Assembly (NCBI GenBank): GCA_013397115.1 | Contig: VWZW01006289.1 | Coordinates: forward strand, 1,233,586-1,297,585 | Direction: 5' to 3' | DNA length: 64,000 bases | Source of the DNA: Edolisoma coerulescens | Lineage: Eukaryota; Chordata; Aves; Passeriformes; Campephagidae | Part shown: one piece after another, positions 23,601-35,935 of the stretch | How the letters are laid out: each line of letters opens with the position of its first letter | How positions within the stretch are numbered: position 1 is the first letter of the stretch | Translations under genes and position numbers: made by a program | The notes under the pieces: generated by a model | The model's database searches: none | Told to the model about the DNA's origin: nothing | What the model saw: the letters and a program-made list of their open reading frames with translations, nothing else

Positions 23601-26600
23601 TCCAATGTAACTCGTCTTTTTTGTGTTTCTGTGTAACTCCCATGCTCAGAAGGGATGCACAAGGCATCTTCATATTGCTAATGGACATCCCACAGGACAT
23701 CTCCAGCAGGTATCACACCCAGGCAAGTCTTCTGTGGGAACACAGGGTGCAAACCTGACTGCTCTTACCTGGGGATCTTGGTCCAAAAATATAGGTGAAT
23801 GATCATATTTAAGAGTGGGGAACACGGCAGGTGCTGGAACCGTCACTTGGGAAAGGTTTTAGGGGAGAGGTAAAAGACAAGAGTCTGACCCCTGCCATGA
23901 GAAATCTGGGCAAGGACTTTAACTTTCTGACCATATGCGAGTTTGCCATTACTCTTTCCAACTGAACATATTAAAGTGTTGCCACAATTCTTCTACTGCA
24001 CCCTTCCCATGCTGCTCTTTGGATTGACTCCATTCCTGTACTTACACCTTCTCTGTCCAGCTTGTTGGACATTCATTGTCATCCTGTAACACTTCTTGCT
24101 CTCTTTCTAGAAGTTTGATACCCACTTGTTTTTCTCTGCTGACATCCTCTAACCACTGTGCAATCATTTCCCCCCTTTTACTTCCCATCACTGTGTTGCT
24201 GCTCTACCCTCAAGTTCCTCATTTCTCATGATGGTGCTTTTGCAAGTCTTTCCACTTGTTGATCCAGGGCACTTTGTGGGGAAAGGTTACTGGTGCTGAT
24301 CTTCTGCAGTGATTCAGGAACAAATTCAATTTTCTGGGACTTCTGGCCAGATGCTCAGCACAGCTGGATCTTCGGGAATGACCGAAGCATAATGCAGTGG
24401 TTGCGTCCTGTGGCTTGGTGGCCAGGACACACTTGGTATGCCAAGGAACAGCTATGGATACAGAGGGAGAGGGCTGGGGACAGAAAGGGGAGTCACCTTT
24501 AGCTTTTGATGTACTGCAGAGGTAACACTTTCCCTAGGTAATCCTTCTTTTATCTGTTCTTTGTCCCACTTTGCTGCATTTGTGGTGGTCTGAGATAGCT
24601 GCCTTCAGATCAAGAACACTTCCCACAATGGCCTGTGCCTCTGGCAGCATTTGGTGTTTGGGAGTTGTATGCACAAGCACACACCCTACCTGTCCTCATG
24701 TATATAACTTGAGAGAGCAGGTCAAAGGAGCCACCAGTTGCATTTTTTCCCCCCCAGAACCCGTTCCAAAATCAGCACTGATGCCTCTTCTGGGCAGGTT
24801 TTGGGTGGCAATGTTCATGCAGAGTTGGAGGGAGCAGCACATTCCAGTTTCTCAGACTGCTTAGCAACCAGGGCTGGCTGAGCTGCTCTTAAGTGCACGC
24901 CAAGTGTGTGGATGGCGTGTCTAGTACTGCAGCTCTAGCCTTATTTTTTCCCTGTCTCTCGTTTTTGAAAATCATTCCTTGTTTTCTAGTTAAGGCACCT
25001 GAAAAACTGTTGGAAACTAATTTTTGCTTTCCTGGACACCTGGAAGTCAGCTACACTATGAGACGATCAAAGCTACTATAGGAGGGATCGGAGACTTGGA
25101 GAGACAGGCACCACGAGCCTGCTTTTTGGGAGCATGACTGCAGGACAGTGTTGTCCATGCTGTTAGTAATGGGCTGGCTTGAAGTCCTGCTGCTGGACAG
25201 CCATGAAATCAACTTGCCCAGAGGGGTGCAGGGAGTGGAACACATTGCTTTCCGTGGGTCTACAGCATGTGAGATAGCTGCTTAGGGCTGCCTGTCCCAG
25301 TACAACCAACATGCTTAAGATAAAGAAGGCCCTGTTACACCATCTCCAGGAATGGATTCAGCTTTGTAGACAGAAAGTCAGTATGTTCCTAGCTTCCTCA
25401 TTGGGATCCTCTTGAATCATTAGGTAATATCTTACCTCTTACTTGTTTCTTGGCTCTCAGGTGCCCAGAGCTGTCTCCCTACCACAACTTTCACTGACCA
25501 TCATGACAGCAGGCTGAGATCCTGAATCTGTTTGGGGTTCTCTTAGGGACTGGGGCCATCTCTTCCCATATTATCAAGCAGTAATGTCTGCTGCTGAAAC
25601 TTGCTGCTTATGTCAGGACTACAGTTAAAATGTGGCCCCAGCCCATGTTCACCTCCGTACTCCCCTTGCACCCTCACCTGCACTTGAGAGGCAAATTTTA
25701 GGCAAGCTCTAAAGCACAGAGGAGGAGAAAACCTTTCTTTATACATGCCCAAGTACATTCTGGTCCTCCTCCACCCCATGCTACGAAGCAGTCAACTGTC
25801 CTGGAAGGACCAAAGATCATGAAAGATTGTATTATTTGGGGCAAGACACTATAGGACATGTTAGCAAACATCAAAGGTATCCTAAGTCCATGACTGAAAG
25901 AGCAAGTCAGGAGCACCCAGGACTTTGGCCTGCTTTGCTGTCACCTCCAGCAGCAGCTGCTGCTCCCTGCCTTCCTTCTGCTCTGTGAGCCCCACAGGTC
26001 ATGGAAAGAAGGGGAGGAGCTGTGGGGATGATGAGCATGGTCTGGAGAAAACGATGGTCAGGTAGAAGGTTGCAAAGGCTGGGGTGGAGGAAAAGGAGCA
26101 AACAATGCCAGACAAGTTTAAAAATCTAGTTCCATGTATGAATCCTGCCGTGCTGCACACCTGTCCTCCTGCATGTCCCTAACATGGCAGTTTCATTATA
26201 GAAACCCAGGAGTCCTCCTCAGGTGCAAAGGCTTCAAGCAATTTCCACCCTTAGTTACGTTAGTGTAACCCCAGAGTTGCCCTGTAATCATTCCCAGGTG
26301 AGCTGCAGTATGGGTGACCCGGTGAGGTCCTTGATGCAGAGACCGTGCTCCTCTTTCCTTCTTGTGGGCCATGATTCTGCACAGAGGATTGCAGCTTTGA
26401 GAAATGATTTTCATTCCCTCCCTGCCTCCAAGATACCACCACTTCCCTCTTCTCCTCACCAGCGCATATTTCTGTGGCTTAAATATAGTAAATACAAAAC
26501 AAGTGCAGCACACACAAAATGCCATTCGGGGGAGCGCAATGAACATGCTGCTTCTGTAATGTAATGAGCCCCAAGTGCATCTGCCAAATATTTGGACTGA

Positions 26601-28764
26601 GATTCCAAGGGAGAGGGGGTGGTCTGCAGCACAGAGAAGCTCTGACCAAACCCTCAGACTAGTGGCCCCAGGCATGTGGGGGGGGATACAGGTTCCTTGT
26701 TGGTCCAGCCTGCCTTCACCTGGAGGTGATTGACCACTCATAGCAGTTATTTCCTCTAGGAAAGGTGAAGAGCAGCTTTGTGTGAGTGGATTTAAAATTC
26801 ACAAATAATACGTAAAGCAAGTAAGAAGTGTTTCTTTAGGGGTGTGGTCTGGCTTTGTAGCTGAGGTTAAATGACACCAGTGAAACCATGCCAGTTTTCG
26901 AACATCTGACCCTCTGTACTATTTTCAGTGCAGTGATTTTTGAAGTGATTAATGACAACAACTTGGCACTACTCAGAGGCTGGTGTTGCTGATTAAGCTA
27001 ACTCTTCCTTGGCTCACAACAGGCATCAGGAACAGAGTGGGCAGGAAGCTCCCCAGAGCAACAGAAGAAGCAGAGCACATCAGGACCTCCCGAGCTGCCT
27101 GTGTTTCAATGGGGAAATTAGAAAAAAAAAAAAGCTACCGACATCCAACTCCAGAGCTGAGCTCAGCACTGCTGGAGTGCTCTGCTCCTCCTGTGGCTTT
27201 CTTTTTCTTTGAGAATATTTTTGTATGGATTCTTTTCAACATTCCCACCCCTCTCAATAAAAAAAGAGAGCCTCCCTTGTTAAGTGTGTGCTGGGATTGC
27301 TAGTGTGGCACTCCTTGCATGTGTTTGTAGGAGGATCTCAGAGACACTGTCTGGTTTCAAATCTATCTACATCTATAAAGTATCTCTTTTCTCCAAGACC
27401 CTCAAGAAAAGGAAATCTGTTAGCTCAGTGTGAAGGCAGTGAGCAGGACTCCAAAACTTACAGGAACTCTCAGTTGGCAAACTGCATTTCTACACAGTCA
27501 CAGCCAGCTGCTAAAAAGAGCGCGGTGCCTTGTAGACAATATCCACGTTCACAACAGAGCTCTTCCATTGCTCTGAGCTACCATGAAGTGAGAAGGATGT
27601 GAACAAAGCTCCATTTATGCCATGGAGACCGAATGCTGGCCAGCCTTGTTAGCCCCTGGCATTTTAATCACAAATTTGAGAAAGCCATGGGACTCATGTG
27701 TGAGATTTTATAAGCTCATCTCCCTGAGGTCCTGCAGGAGCCCTTGAAAATTTAATGACTATGTTAATGACATATACTGAATATATTCACAGAGCTTTTA
27801 GCCATCCTGCCAAGCCCCTCAGGGAGGCTGTCCCTCTCTCTTCTGCCACAGGTGGCTGTGACACCCCTCCAGGGAACCTCCTGGACACCGCTCAGCTGCT
27901 GCCATACTTGAACCATAGGTGCACTCCTCTGGGAGTGAGGAGGGTTGGGGGCTTTTCACTCTGGTCTTAACACAGCATGAAGAGAGGATCACTTGCACAA
28001 AAGCTCATCATTGCAGGTCACTTCCCCTAGGGCTGGACACAGGGAGGGCAGGAGGGCAGGGCTGGCCTGGGGAGCAGCCTGGTGTGATGAAAGGGGAGCT
28101 GTTGCAAGCCCTTGTGTGCACTGCTATAGGCACCTCAGAGAGCTCTGTCTGAGTTTTTGGGGCAGTTTTGGGTTTTGCTTCCCGGGGTGGTCATTTCACC
28201 TGGGATTTTGGGCTTGAGCATTTATTTCGCTGGACTATTTTGAGTGTCTTCTCTTCTCTGTGGAATAGGTTCTGGTTAATTGTAGGCAGGCTCATGCAAT
28301 GCCATGACATGGGCAGTAAATCCAGGGCAGGGGTCTGGTTAGGGATGCTACAGGGGCAGCCTGGGTGCTGAGCTCCCCCACCACGGTGCAGCAGAGCAGC
28401 ACCAAGTGCAGGCAGTTTTCCCAGTGGGGCATAAACAGAGTAAGCCAATGCCAGCCCCCACAAATTATGCGGATTGAAGCCTTTTATGCTCAGGATTTCC
28501 GTAGCAGTTTTGCTTCACCTGTTTTCCAGTTGCCAAAGACACAAGAATATCAGTGCCTCTTTCACTGCATAAGCCCCTGCTTCAAACCATTTCCCTGCTC
28601 CTGGATGCCAGATCAACAACACACTGCTTAAAATTCTGTGTGGCCTGACAACACCCCTCACCCCCCCACAAGCACTGCTGAGACATAGGAGAAATCCTAA
28701 TATTGGGCAATCTTCCCACCATCAACTTTTTAGTGCCTCTGTGACATTGTCAAGTGCTTGACTA
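20608..28764 (-). other. RIPOR2: Region between the two candidate RIPOR2 promoters, part 1
   Basis: Non-coding DNA with no confident exon or recognised mobile element. It would be intron for transcripts starting at exon 1a and upstream flank for those starting in the CpG island. The 18-base palindrome ATCTCTCTAGAGAGAGAT lies at 20,849-20,866. A 181-codon minus-strand frame at 26,196-26,741 is the longest here; it has no recognisable motif and is treated as chance. Confidence 0.6.
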
Positions 28765-28797
28765 CTCTCTCTCTCTCTCTCCCTCTCTCTCTCTCCC
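28765..28797. repeat. (CT)n microsatellite
   Basis: Nearly pure CT dinucleotide repeat of about 31 bases with one CCC interruption, followed by CATACATACACACA. Confidence 0.9.
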
Positions 28798-28909
28798 CCT
28801 CATACATACACACAGGCTGTTTTCACTCCTCGCCTTTTAACTCGGCACTTCCTGACCCGGTTGTTTTGTGCCTGTCACACCCATGGTACACCAACCACAA
28901 GGCTTTGGT

Positions 28910-29070
28910 TTAGCATCCAGGCAGGCGGAAGCTCATTTCACAGGCGGCTGAGCTGTGCCTCGAATTATTAAAGGGGTGAAGTTGTTTACGCCACCCACTC
29001 ATGTTAGCCAAGACACATTTATTTTGTGAATTTAATGACAGGACTGAGCGACAAAAGGCTTGTGTTTCTT
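28910..29070. promoter_or_regulatory. Possible conserved non-coding element
   Basis: Segment with CpGs kept in non-island DNA (GGCAGGCGGAAG, ACAGGCGGCTGAG, CTCGAATTATTAAAGG, TTTACGCCACC) and several AT homeodomain-like cores. It is not repetitive and has no sustained open frame. The idea of conservation rests on composition alone. Confidence 0.2.
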
Positions 29071-29514
29071 GGAATTTTGTAAAGATGCTATGTAAAAACA
29101 GGAGGGGAAAAACGTGTGAAAAGAAAGGCAATTTTCCTTCAGCCTTTGGTGCGACACTTGTTTTGCAAGCTTAGAAGGCACCCCAAGCACACCTGATCAG
29201 TGGTTTCTCTCTGGTTTGTACATACCTTCCTCTTTTCTCTGAGGGCTGGTTAAATGCCACTTGTTTATTTGACCTGGATTTTCCCCTCACTGTTGTTTTT
29301 ATTAGTGATCTAGAAATATTGTCAACAGATATGAACCAAAAAAGCTGCCTTCCAGAAATGGAGAAGGAAACACCAAAAAGATCAAAGATCTTCTATTTAA
29401 AAATAGGGAGAGAACAAACAGAAAGTGTCTCTCATTTCAATCTTTTTTTTTTTTTTTCTCATTTTGGGCCTCATGGGCTCAAATTTTTCTGCTTCATATA
29501 TGGAGTGCGATGCC

Positions 29515-29725
29515 CTGTTAAAAATATCCCTCCAGCTGCCCACGACAGCTGGAAGTGCCGGAGCACTGCGGGTGGGTCAGTGTTGGGGCGCCTGGGGTGG
29601 GGATGGGCGTCCCCACACTGACTCCTCCGACCACAAAAAGCTCTCTCCCCCGTCTGCATAACTCTGTGCCCACCCATGGACCACAACCAAAACGAAGCAG
29701 CTGCGAGAAGCAGGTGAGCGGAGCA
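29515..29725 (+). other. CpG-enriched segment with a plus-strand donor
   Basis: About ten CpGs in 200 bases, ending GCGAGAAGCAG|GTGAGC near 29,713, a near-consensus donor on the plus strand. It could be the first exon of an antisense non-coding RNA. No coding potential is recognised. Confidence 0.2.
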
Positions 29726-31184
29726 TTTAGTGTAAATAGGAATAACAGAAATGCTCCATAAGACAGCACCCTTTTTTCCTGGCCATCCTTGTCCTGCATG
29801 TTAAACAGGTCTGATCATGCTCTTGCAGAAGGGTGCTTCAATCTGAGTTTATAGGCCAAATATCTCACTACAATCCATCTATCTGGATGAAGCAGACACT
29901 GTTGCCTTGGTGATGGGACTTCTCATCCTCTGGGCTGCAGGGAGTACAGCACATGCTTTCTCCATCTCCGGGAATGTGAGATAAGCCAAAAGGACAAGTA
30001 GGGCTGGTGGGACCTGTAAACGTTTTCAGGACAGTGATCCGCAGTCTCCCAGCAGTCAGGAAGGAGAAGCTTCCATGCTTGTTACATTGCGAGGCTGCTC
30101 ATCCTTACAACAGCCTCCTGAAGTATTGGGAATTTGTATAAATAAATATATGCTGGATGAAAAGCAGCCATGTCAAACTCTTTGGGGTGAAAATATGGGA
30201 AAGACGGCATCTCTGTATATCTCTGAGGTAGGCATCTGCTGGAATACCATACTGATATGCACACATGAGCATCCTCAGAAGACATAATTCTCCTAAAGTT
30301 ACACCACTTTGATGTACTCTGTGGGGAGGGGTCATACCTGAGGGGTCTCAACAAAGCAGGGCTAGATACAGCATGGAAAGGAACCTGGTCGGATGGGTCA
30401 AAGAGAAGCTGTGACATGGATGTCCCCCTGTGACATTTTGACAAGCCACTGCAGTTGTATGTCCAAGAAAAACAAAGTGTCTGGTGTTGCTTTAGGGGAA
30501 GAGAAAAGTTACTTAACCTGAATTGTTGCTGAATAAAGAGTCTCAACTATAAGTTAACATCCAAGGCTTTATCCTCAGCTCTCTCTAACATCTCTAACTC
30601 ATTATGTGCAGGCAGTGCACATAACCATGTACAGCAGCTACCTTTCATTTCAGCTAAGCCTCAAAGCTGGTCCCAAACCCCAGAACTAAAGCTCTTTGCT
30701 CTCTTATAAAAGACAGGCAGGCTTTACAAGGATGTAAAAGCATCTGGTGCATTTTTGAAGAACACCTTAAACATTTGATGCAGTTACTGTTCTGCTGGGA
30801 GCCTTGACGGGCAGCAGTACTGGAATGTATCTGTATGCCATAGGCAGCATGTCAGTCCTGGGCAAGGAAGGAGCCCTGGGACTCTGACACTGTGCAGTGC
30901 ACCATCTAAAATGGGGCTCTGGTCTACTGAACTGGAGCACACACTTAATGAATGTAATGAAAAAGACAGCGTTGGTTTTCCTCCCCATTCTTTGGAAACA
31001 CTGATGGGATTTTGTGTCAGCTTTGACCTGACAGGGAGGTCCTGGTTACCCCATGTACAACCAGGGGGCATATACAGGAGATGGGAAGTGGAGGTGTGAG
31101 GAGAGGTCAGTGTAGAGCAGCTGCATGAAAAGATCTGCAATAAATCACAGCCTAATTTCTATTTTTCCTGTAAATTCTCAGTTT
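29726..31184. other. Non-coding stretch without recognised features
   Basis: I see no exon, repeat or RNA gene. Open frames of up to 154 codons (minus strand, 30,082-30,546) lack motifs. Confidence 0.5.
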
Positions 31185-31828
31185 GGATACGGTGATCAGT
31201 GCTAACAAATAGTTGGACCCAATTCCCAAAGGAATACTGAGTTAGTTTGCCAACAACACTAAATTGGGAGGAGCTGTTGACTCCCTCAAGGGCAGAGTGC
31301 CTGCAGAGAGACCCTGACAAATCAGAGGCCTGGGCAATCACCAACTGTAAGAAGTTTAAAAAGGGCAAGTGCCAGATTCTGGACCTTGGATGGGGCAACC
31401 CTGGTTGTGTGCATAGACTGGGGAATGAGAGACTGGAGAGCAGTGCTGNTCAGTTCAGCCTGAAGAAGAGGAGACTGAGGACAGACGTCATTGCAGTTAC
31501 AACTTTCTTGTGAGGGGAAGAGGAGGGGCAGACAATGATCTCTTCTGTGTGGTGACCAGGGACAGGACACGAGGAAACTGCATGAAGTTGAGTCAGGGGA
31601 GGTTTAGGTTGGACATTAGAAAAAGGTTCTTCACCCAGAGGGTGTTTGGGCACCGGAACAGGCTCCCCAGGGTCACAGCACCAGCCTGACAGAATTCAAG
31701 AAGCATTTGGACAATACTCTTGGGCACATGGCATGACTTTTGGGGCTGGTCCTGTACAGGGCCAGGAGCTGGACTCAATGATCCTGATGGGTCCCTTCCA
31801 ACTCAGCATATCCGATGATTCTGTGATA
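31185..31828 (+). mobile_element. CR1 LINE fragment with internal junction at an N
   Basis: Plus-strand CR1. The left part carries the end of the coding region in decayed form (TTTGCCAACAACACTAAATTGGGAGGAG; AAAAAGGGCAAGTGCCAGAT; TGGACCTTGGATGGGGCAAC). At the single N (31,449) it jumps to a part several hundred bases further along the element (CAGTTCAGCCTGAAGAAGAG). It then runs to the end (GGAGCTGGACTCAATGATCC; GGGTCCCTTCCAACTCAGCA) with GATGATTCTGTGAT as terminal repeats. The jump may be a real deletion or sequence lost at the N. Confidence 0.9.
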
Positions 31829-33059
31829 TGCTTGCCATGTTTGCTGAGTGCTTGCAAATTCTTTTCATGGATATGTCTGCTTGATCTAGGAGCTCCTGCT
31901 GTGCTGAGCCTCTGGTCCCAGTCAGAAGCTGTGCTGGTACGGCACATGTGTGGCATCACGGCTCCGTGTGAGCCCTCAGCTCTCCTCCCAGGGAAACCAG
32001 GGCCTGCCAAGAGAGCTGACTCGTGCCCAAATCTCCCTCCCTCTCTGGACTTGGCTCCTCATCTTAGACAGAGTCAGGGAAAATCCACACCTGTTTGGCT
32101 GCAGTGATGAGGGGAAGTCTTGTGCTAGTGGAAGGGATTTCTTTTTAATGAAATATAACTTCAGAATCCCAGGCACTTAGAGTCACTAAAAATTAAACAG
32201 CATTTTCCCCAAAGTGGGTGTTTTGACCTAACAAAATCGTAAGAGTAACTGAAGACACTTGCCTTGAGTTAACATAGTGAGTAGGGCTTATAAGAAATTA
32301 AACCTATCACTGCCTGTACTTTCAAGAGGCTAAAAGAATTTCTTTTTGAAACTTTTGCATACTACAGCTGTGCCCTGTTCAACACTGGCCATGTTGCAGA
32401 GGAGAGCGAGTTGTGCTTCACTGAACCTAAGCACAGTCACTTGCAAAATCTCTGCAGAACCTCTGAAGGAGAGAGCACCAGGTCAGTGCAAGGCACTGTT
32501 ATTACAAAACAAGGGAAAGAGCTAGCAAAGTTTCTTTGAGGATGAACATTTCAAAGCTTTGAAGACCTATTGCATTTTTGTGAAGACAGTTCTAGCATAT
32601 TTTCTCACACCCAGCTCTGTGACCTACAGTTTCAATGTAAAATAAGGAAAAACAATGCCTCTTGGAGCATAAGTAAATGAAAATGGTGGAATTATGAATT
32701 ATGCTGAGGAAAATACAGAAGTTTTCAACAAATGTTGTGGTTTGCATGTGGGAAAATATCAGTGCCATCTTACAGTCTATATCAATGAGAAAATATTTCC
32801 CCCTTCATCTTTCCCAGAAGAGAATTTAAAACTGTTATTTTGAGAAGAGCTATCCTAGGAAATCTTTGTTGATATTTCATAAAACTTGAAACACCAGAGG
32901 AATTCAAGAGAGCTATAAGTTAATGTTGTGTCACTAAGGATGCGATAGCCTGGCAGTGGTCTTGGCCTTGGCCTCATCAAGGAATAGCTGATGTAGAAGT
33001 CATAAAAGCAAAATTAAAGGAGATGGAATACAATTAGTGGCACTCATTATGATTTTAGA
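31829..33059. other. Non-coding stretch without recognised features
   Basis: AT-moderate DNA between two CR1 fragments. No exon or repeat recognised. Confidence 0.5.
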
Positions 33060-33960
33060 GAAAATGATTGTATTGATAGTGTACTCGGACTTTGGTAAGA
33101 AATAAAACTTGGTACTGCAAGAGATCTTGACATATGTAACCCAGCTGAGAAATCATCAAGGATGCCAGTTTCTAGAGAGGAAATACAAAGATTGGTTCTT
33201 CCCTATGGGATTGAACTATTTTTGTCAGTGACCTGAAAGGGAACTTTAAACAGTGATTGACTGAATATGCAGATGGCACAATGTCTGGGGAAGTGGAGAA
33301 CAGGCTACTTGAGGAAGTGAGATGATTCATCTGGCTTTCGTATGGGAATAGCTGGGAGCAAAGGAGATAAGCCATACTGACAGGATAGCACTGACTTTGT
33401 CCTGAGAAATCTGACTCTGAAAGACTTGAGAATTAAAGAGAAAAATCTGAGAAGAGCAGACCCTCATGTGATGCTGCAACCTGAAAGGAATTCAGCAGAT
33501 CCTTGAACTGATCCTGATATATATATATACTTAAAAAGTATGAGTAAACATATCATGTAACTTCTGGATTTGTCCCTGGTCTAATAGTTTTGGAGCACTG
33601 GCCTCCATGCTGGTGTCCACATCTCCAAGGGACTGGTCTCAAGAACCATGAAAATGCTTAAAAGATTAAAACTTTATAAGGAAACAGTCATTGATAACAG
33701 TCTGCTTGGCAAAGGATAGGAGTGGTCTGAATATAGTCTGTAGATAGTTATATGAGATTTTTATATGCACAGGCAATAGTGAGATCTTAGCTCTCCTGGA
33801 CAGGAGGGAAACGGACTCCAAAAAACTAGACAAATCAGTGCTAGAAGAAATAAAATGTAGCTGTCTTTAACTGTGATGGTAGCTAAGCCTTGGGATGAGT
33901 TAAAAAGGTGGACAGAGATTTGCCATCATCACTTTCCACATCAAGCTGGATGTGGAAAAT
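33060..33960 (+). mobile_element. Ancient, heavily decayed CR1-like LINE remnant
   Basis: Patches line up in order with CR1: TTTTTGTCAGTGACCTGAAAG (33,221), GAATATGCAGATGGCACAATG (33,265), CTGGTGTCCACATCTCCAAG (33,611), ATGCTTAAAAGATTAAAACT (33,653) and CCATCATCACTTTCCACATC (33,924). Sequence between the patches is strongly diverged. It is probably an old CR1/L3-type insertion; the ends are approximate. Confidence 0.55.
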
Positions 33961-34079
33961 AATAAAAAATAGCCTACGCCCTAAGGTGTGCTCTGAGCTG
34001 GGAGTTCAGTGCCTGACAAATGCCTCCCTCTGGCCTGAAAAGCTGCGACTGAGCTTTGGCTGCGACTAAGTTTTGGCTG

Positions 34080-34205
34080 GCGCCTAAGCCAGTGCAGCAT
34101 GGGCGGGGCGGGGGCTGCCCTGTGACCGGACCGGCCCCGCTCCTCCCTGCTCGGAGCCCACCCAGCCCGAGGGACTGCACTGCGCTGGCCAGGGGCAACA
34201 GCGCT
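34080..34205. promoter_or_regulatory. GC-box and CpG cluster
   Basis: About 120 bases with roughly eleven CpGs and the consensus GC box GGGCGGGGCGGGGGC at about 34,099. It lies 1.8 kb downstream, in gene sense, of candidate exon 1a. It could be a minor promoter or Sp1-type enhancer. No convincing first exon with a donor was seen. Confidence 0.35.
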
Positions 34206-34413
34206 CCAGAAACAGCAGCCAAAAAGTTAATGTTTCCTTGCTGACCTGTTCAAGAGAGAGGAGAGGGGCTGAAGGGGAAGTCTAGCACTGTGCCCGTGTT
34301 GTTTGGGCTCTCCAGCTGGCAGGTTTGGGAGCCCACCATCCCTCTGTCTGAGAGAGCAGCTGGGATACCATTGTTCCCAGTTACATGTAGGTGAGTTGAA
34401 GATGTCACCAGCT

Positions 34414-34560
34414 CATAGACTCGTAGGATACCTCAGGTGGGGTGGGACCTCAGAAGCTCGTCTTTTCCAACCTCCTGCTCCAAGCAGGGTCATGGAGAGG
34501 TTTTTAAAATTTTCCTGCCTTTGAACAGCAGAGCCTCCTCTAGCTGTTTCTGGATCAGCC
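34414..34560 (-). mobile_element. CR1 3' end fragment, minus strand
   Basis: Reads as the reverse of a CR1 tail: CTCATAGACTCGTAGGATAC, GGTGGGACCTCAGAAGCTCG, TTCCAACCTCCTGCTCCAAG, then fades after GTTTCTGGATCAGCC. It is one of two CR1 loci in the window on the minus strand. Confidence 0.75.
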
Positions 34561-35935
34561 CTGCCAGAAACAACTTAGCTGAGAGGCTGGAACAGATTTT
34601 TTAAGTGGTGTATCATTCCCTTCAGATAACACAATATATACATCGACTAACCTGCCCACATTTCTCTCCTTCCCGTCAACATTTCTGCTTAAGAACATGG
34701 GCTAAAGGTTTCAGAAACAGCAAAGAAGCTTAAAACCCCACTGGCTCTTCAGAGCATTTGAAAACGTCCATATCAAGTCAGAGCATGTGGATGATTATCC
34801 TGGGAAGCAGCATCCACCTGTGTTGAATGCAGGATGCAGCAAATGCAGTGGGGTACTTTCAATGCCAGTTGATTTGCCCAGTGGCATGAGGTGTTTCCTG
34901 GACTATCAGGATTTCTTCCACAATGCAACTGACCTCTCCTTTCTGCAAATTCATTGCCCTTCTGAGCCCAGACTGGGATACAGGACGAGAAGTAGGGGCA
35001 TAGAGACGTGAGAAATATATTTGAGCACAGAGAGAAGATCATTGAAACTGCTTTCTTTTCTGAGCTGATGCTTTTCACTGGGGCTCAGATAACTTGATTT
35101 GGCACTATTCACTGCTAAGTTTTCCATACCAACCGCAGCTGAGCTTTGTTTAAATGAGGCTTGCTGAAGCTGTGCTGAAAGTGAGTTTAAAGGTTCACAG
35201 TCTTTGGAGTGGATCCAGGCAGTTCTTTGTGCCTTCAACTCCCTTAGACACTGTGGAGGGCTGGGGGCCGGGAGAAGATTTGCATGAGCAAGTTCTCCCC
35301 TTGGCTTGAATGCTAAGGGGAGCAGTGAGCAGCGGCAAATTGAACACCATGGGCCAGATTCTTCCTCCTCTGGGCCCTCTTATCTGCATCTCTGCTATTT
35401 TGACTTGATAGCACTCAGTACATATGTAAATGGTGGTACAGGGCGCAAGCAACAAGGAATCAAGCACCAGCAGAAGCAGTTTTAGGGAGAAGAAATTGTG
35501 ACACCGGCTTTGTATCCCAGGTTGTGGCAGATGGAGAGGAGGACGCTGACTTTGCTTAGATAATTTAAGTAGCAAGTCACCTTTAGCCCCTGTAAAGAGC
35601 CCCTACTACTAACGCCTGCTGCACCTGTGGTGTTGAATGCCCAATGTGCTACTTTGCACAGAGCAGCCACTGTAGAAAATACACAGTGTCCCCCCAGCTT
35701 TCTTCTGCAGTAACTTCCTTGCTGAGGAGACAAGCTGCTGAACCAGTGTGAAAGTATTTTTATTGTATCTGTGGTCCCTTTGTTCTCCATTCTCTAAGGA
35801 GAAAAAGAGTCTAGTCACCCTGTGACCTTGAAGCCCACAGACAACTTCAGATTTACACAAGAAATACCACCCAGGCTAGAAACCGGTCTCTAGTCTGAGT
35901 AGGAGAAGGCTTAGTTTAATAAAAGATGACTTTAC
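34561..35935 (-). other. RIPOR2: Intron side of candidate exon 1a
   Basis: Non-coding DNA directly downstream of the exon 1a donor. No repeat or exon recognised. Confidence 0.5.

Noticed and set aside
26196..26741. 181-codon minus-strand frame
   Set aside because: No domain, signal peptide or recognised motif, no intact gene structure, and overlapping frames on the other strand. Length is within chance for 64 kb read in six frames.
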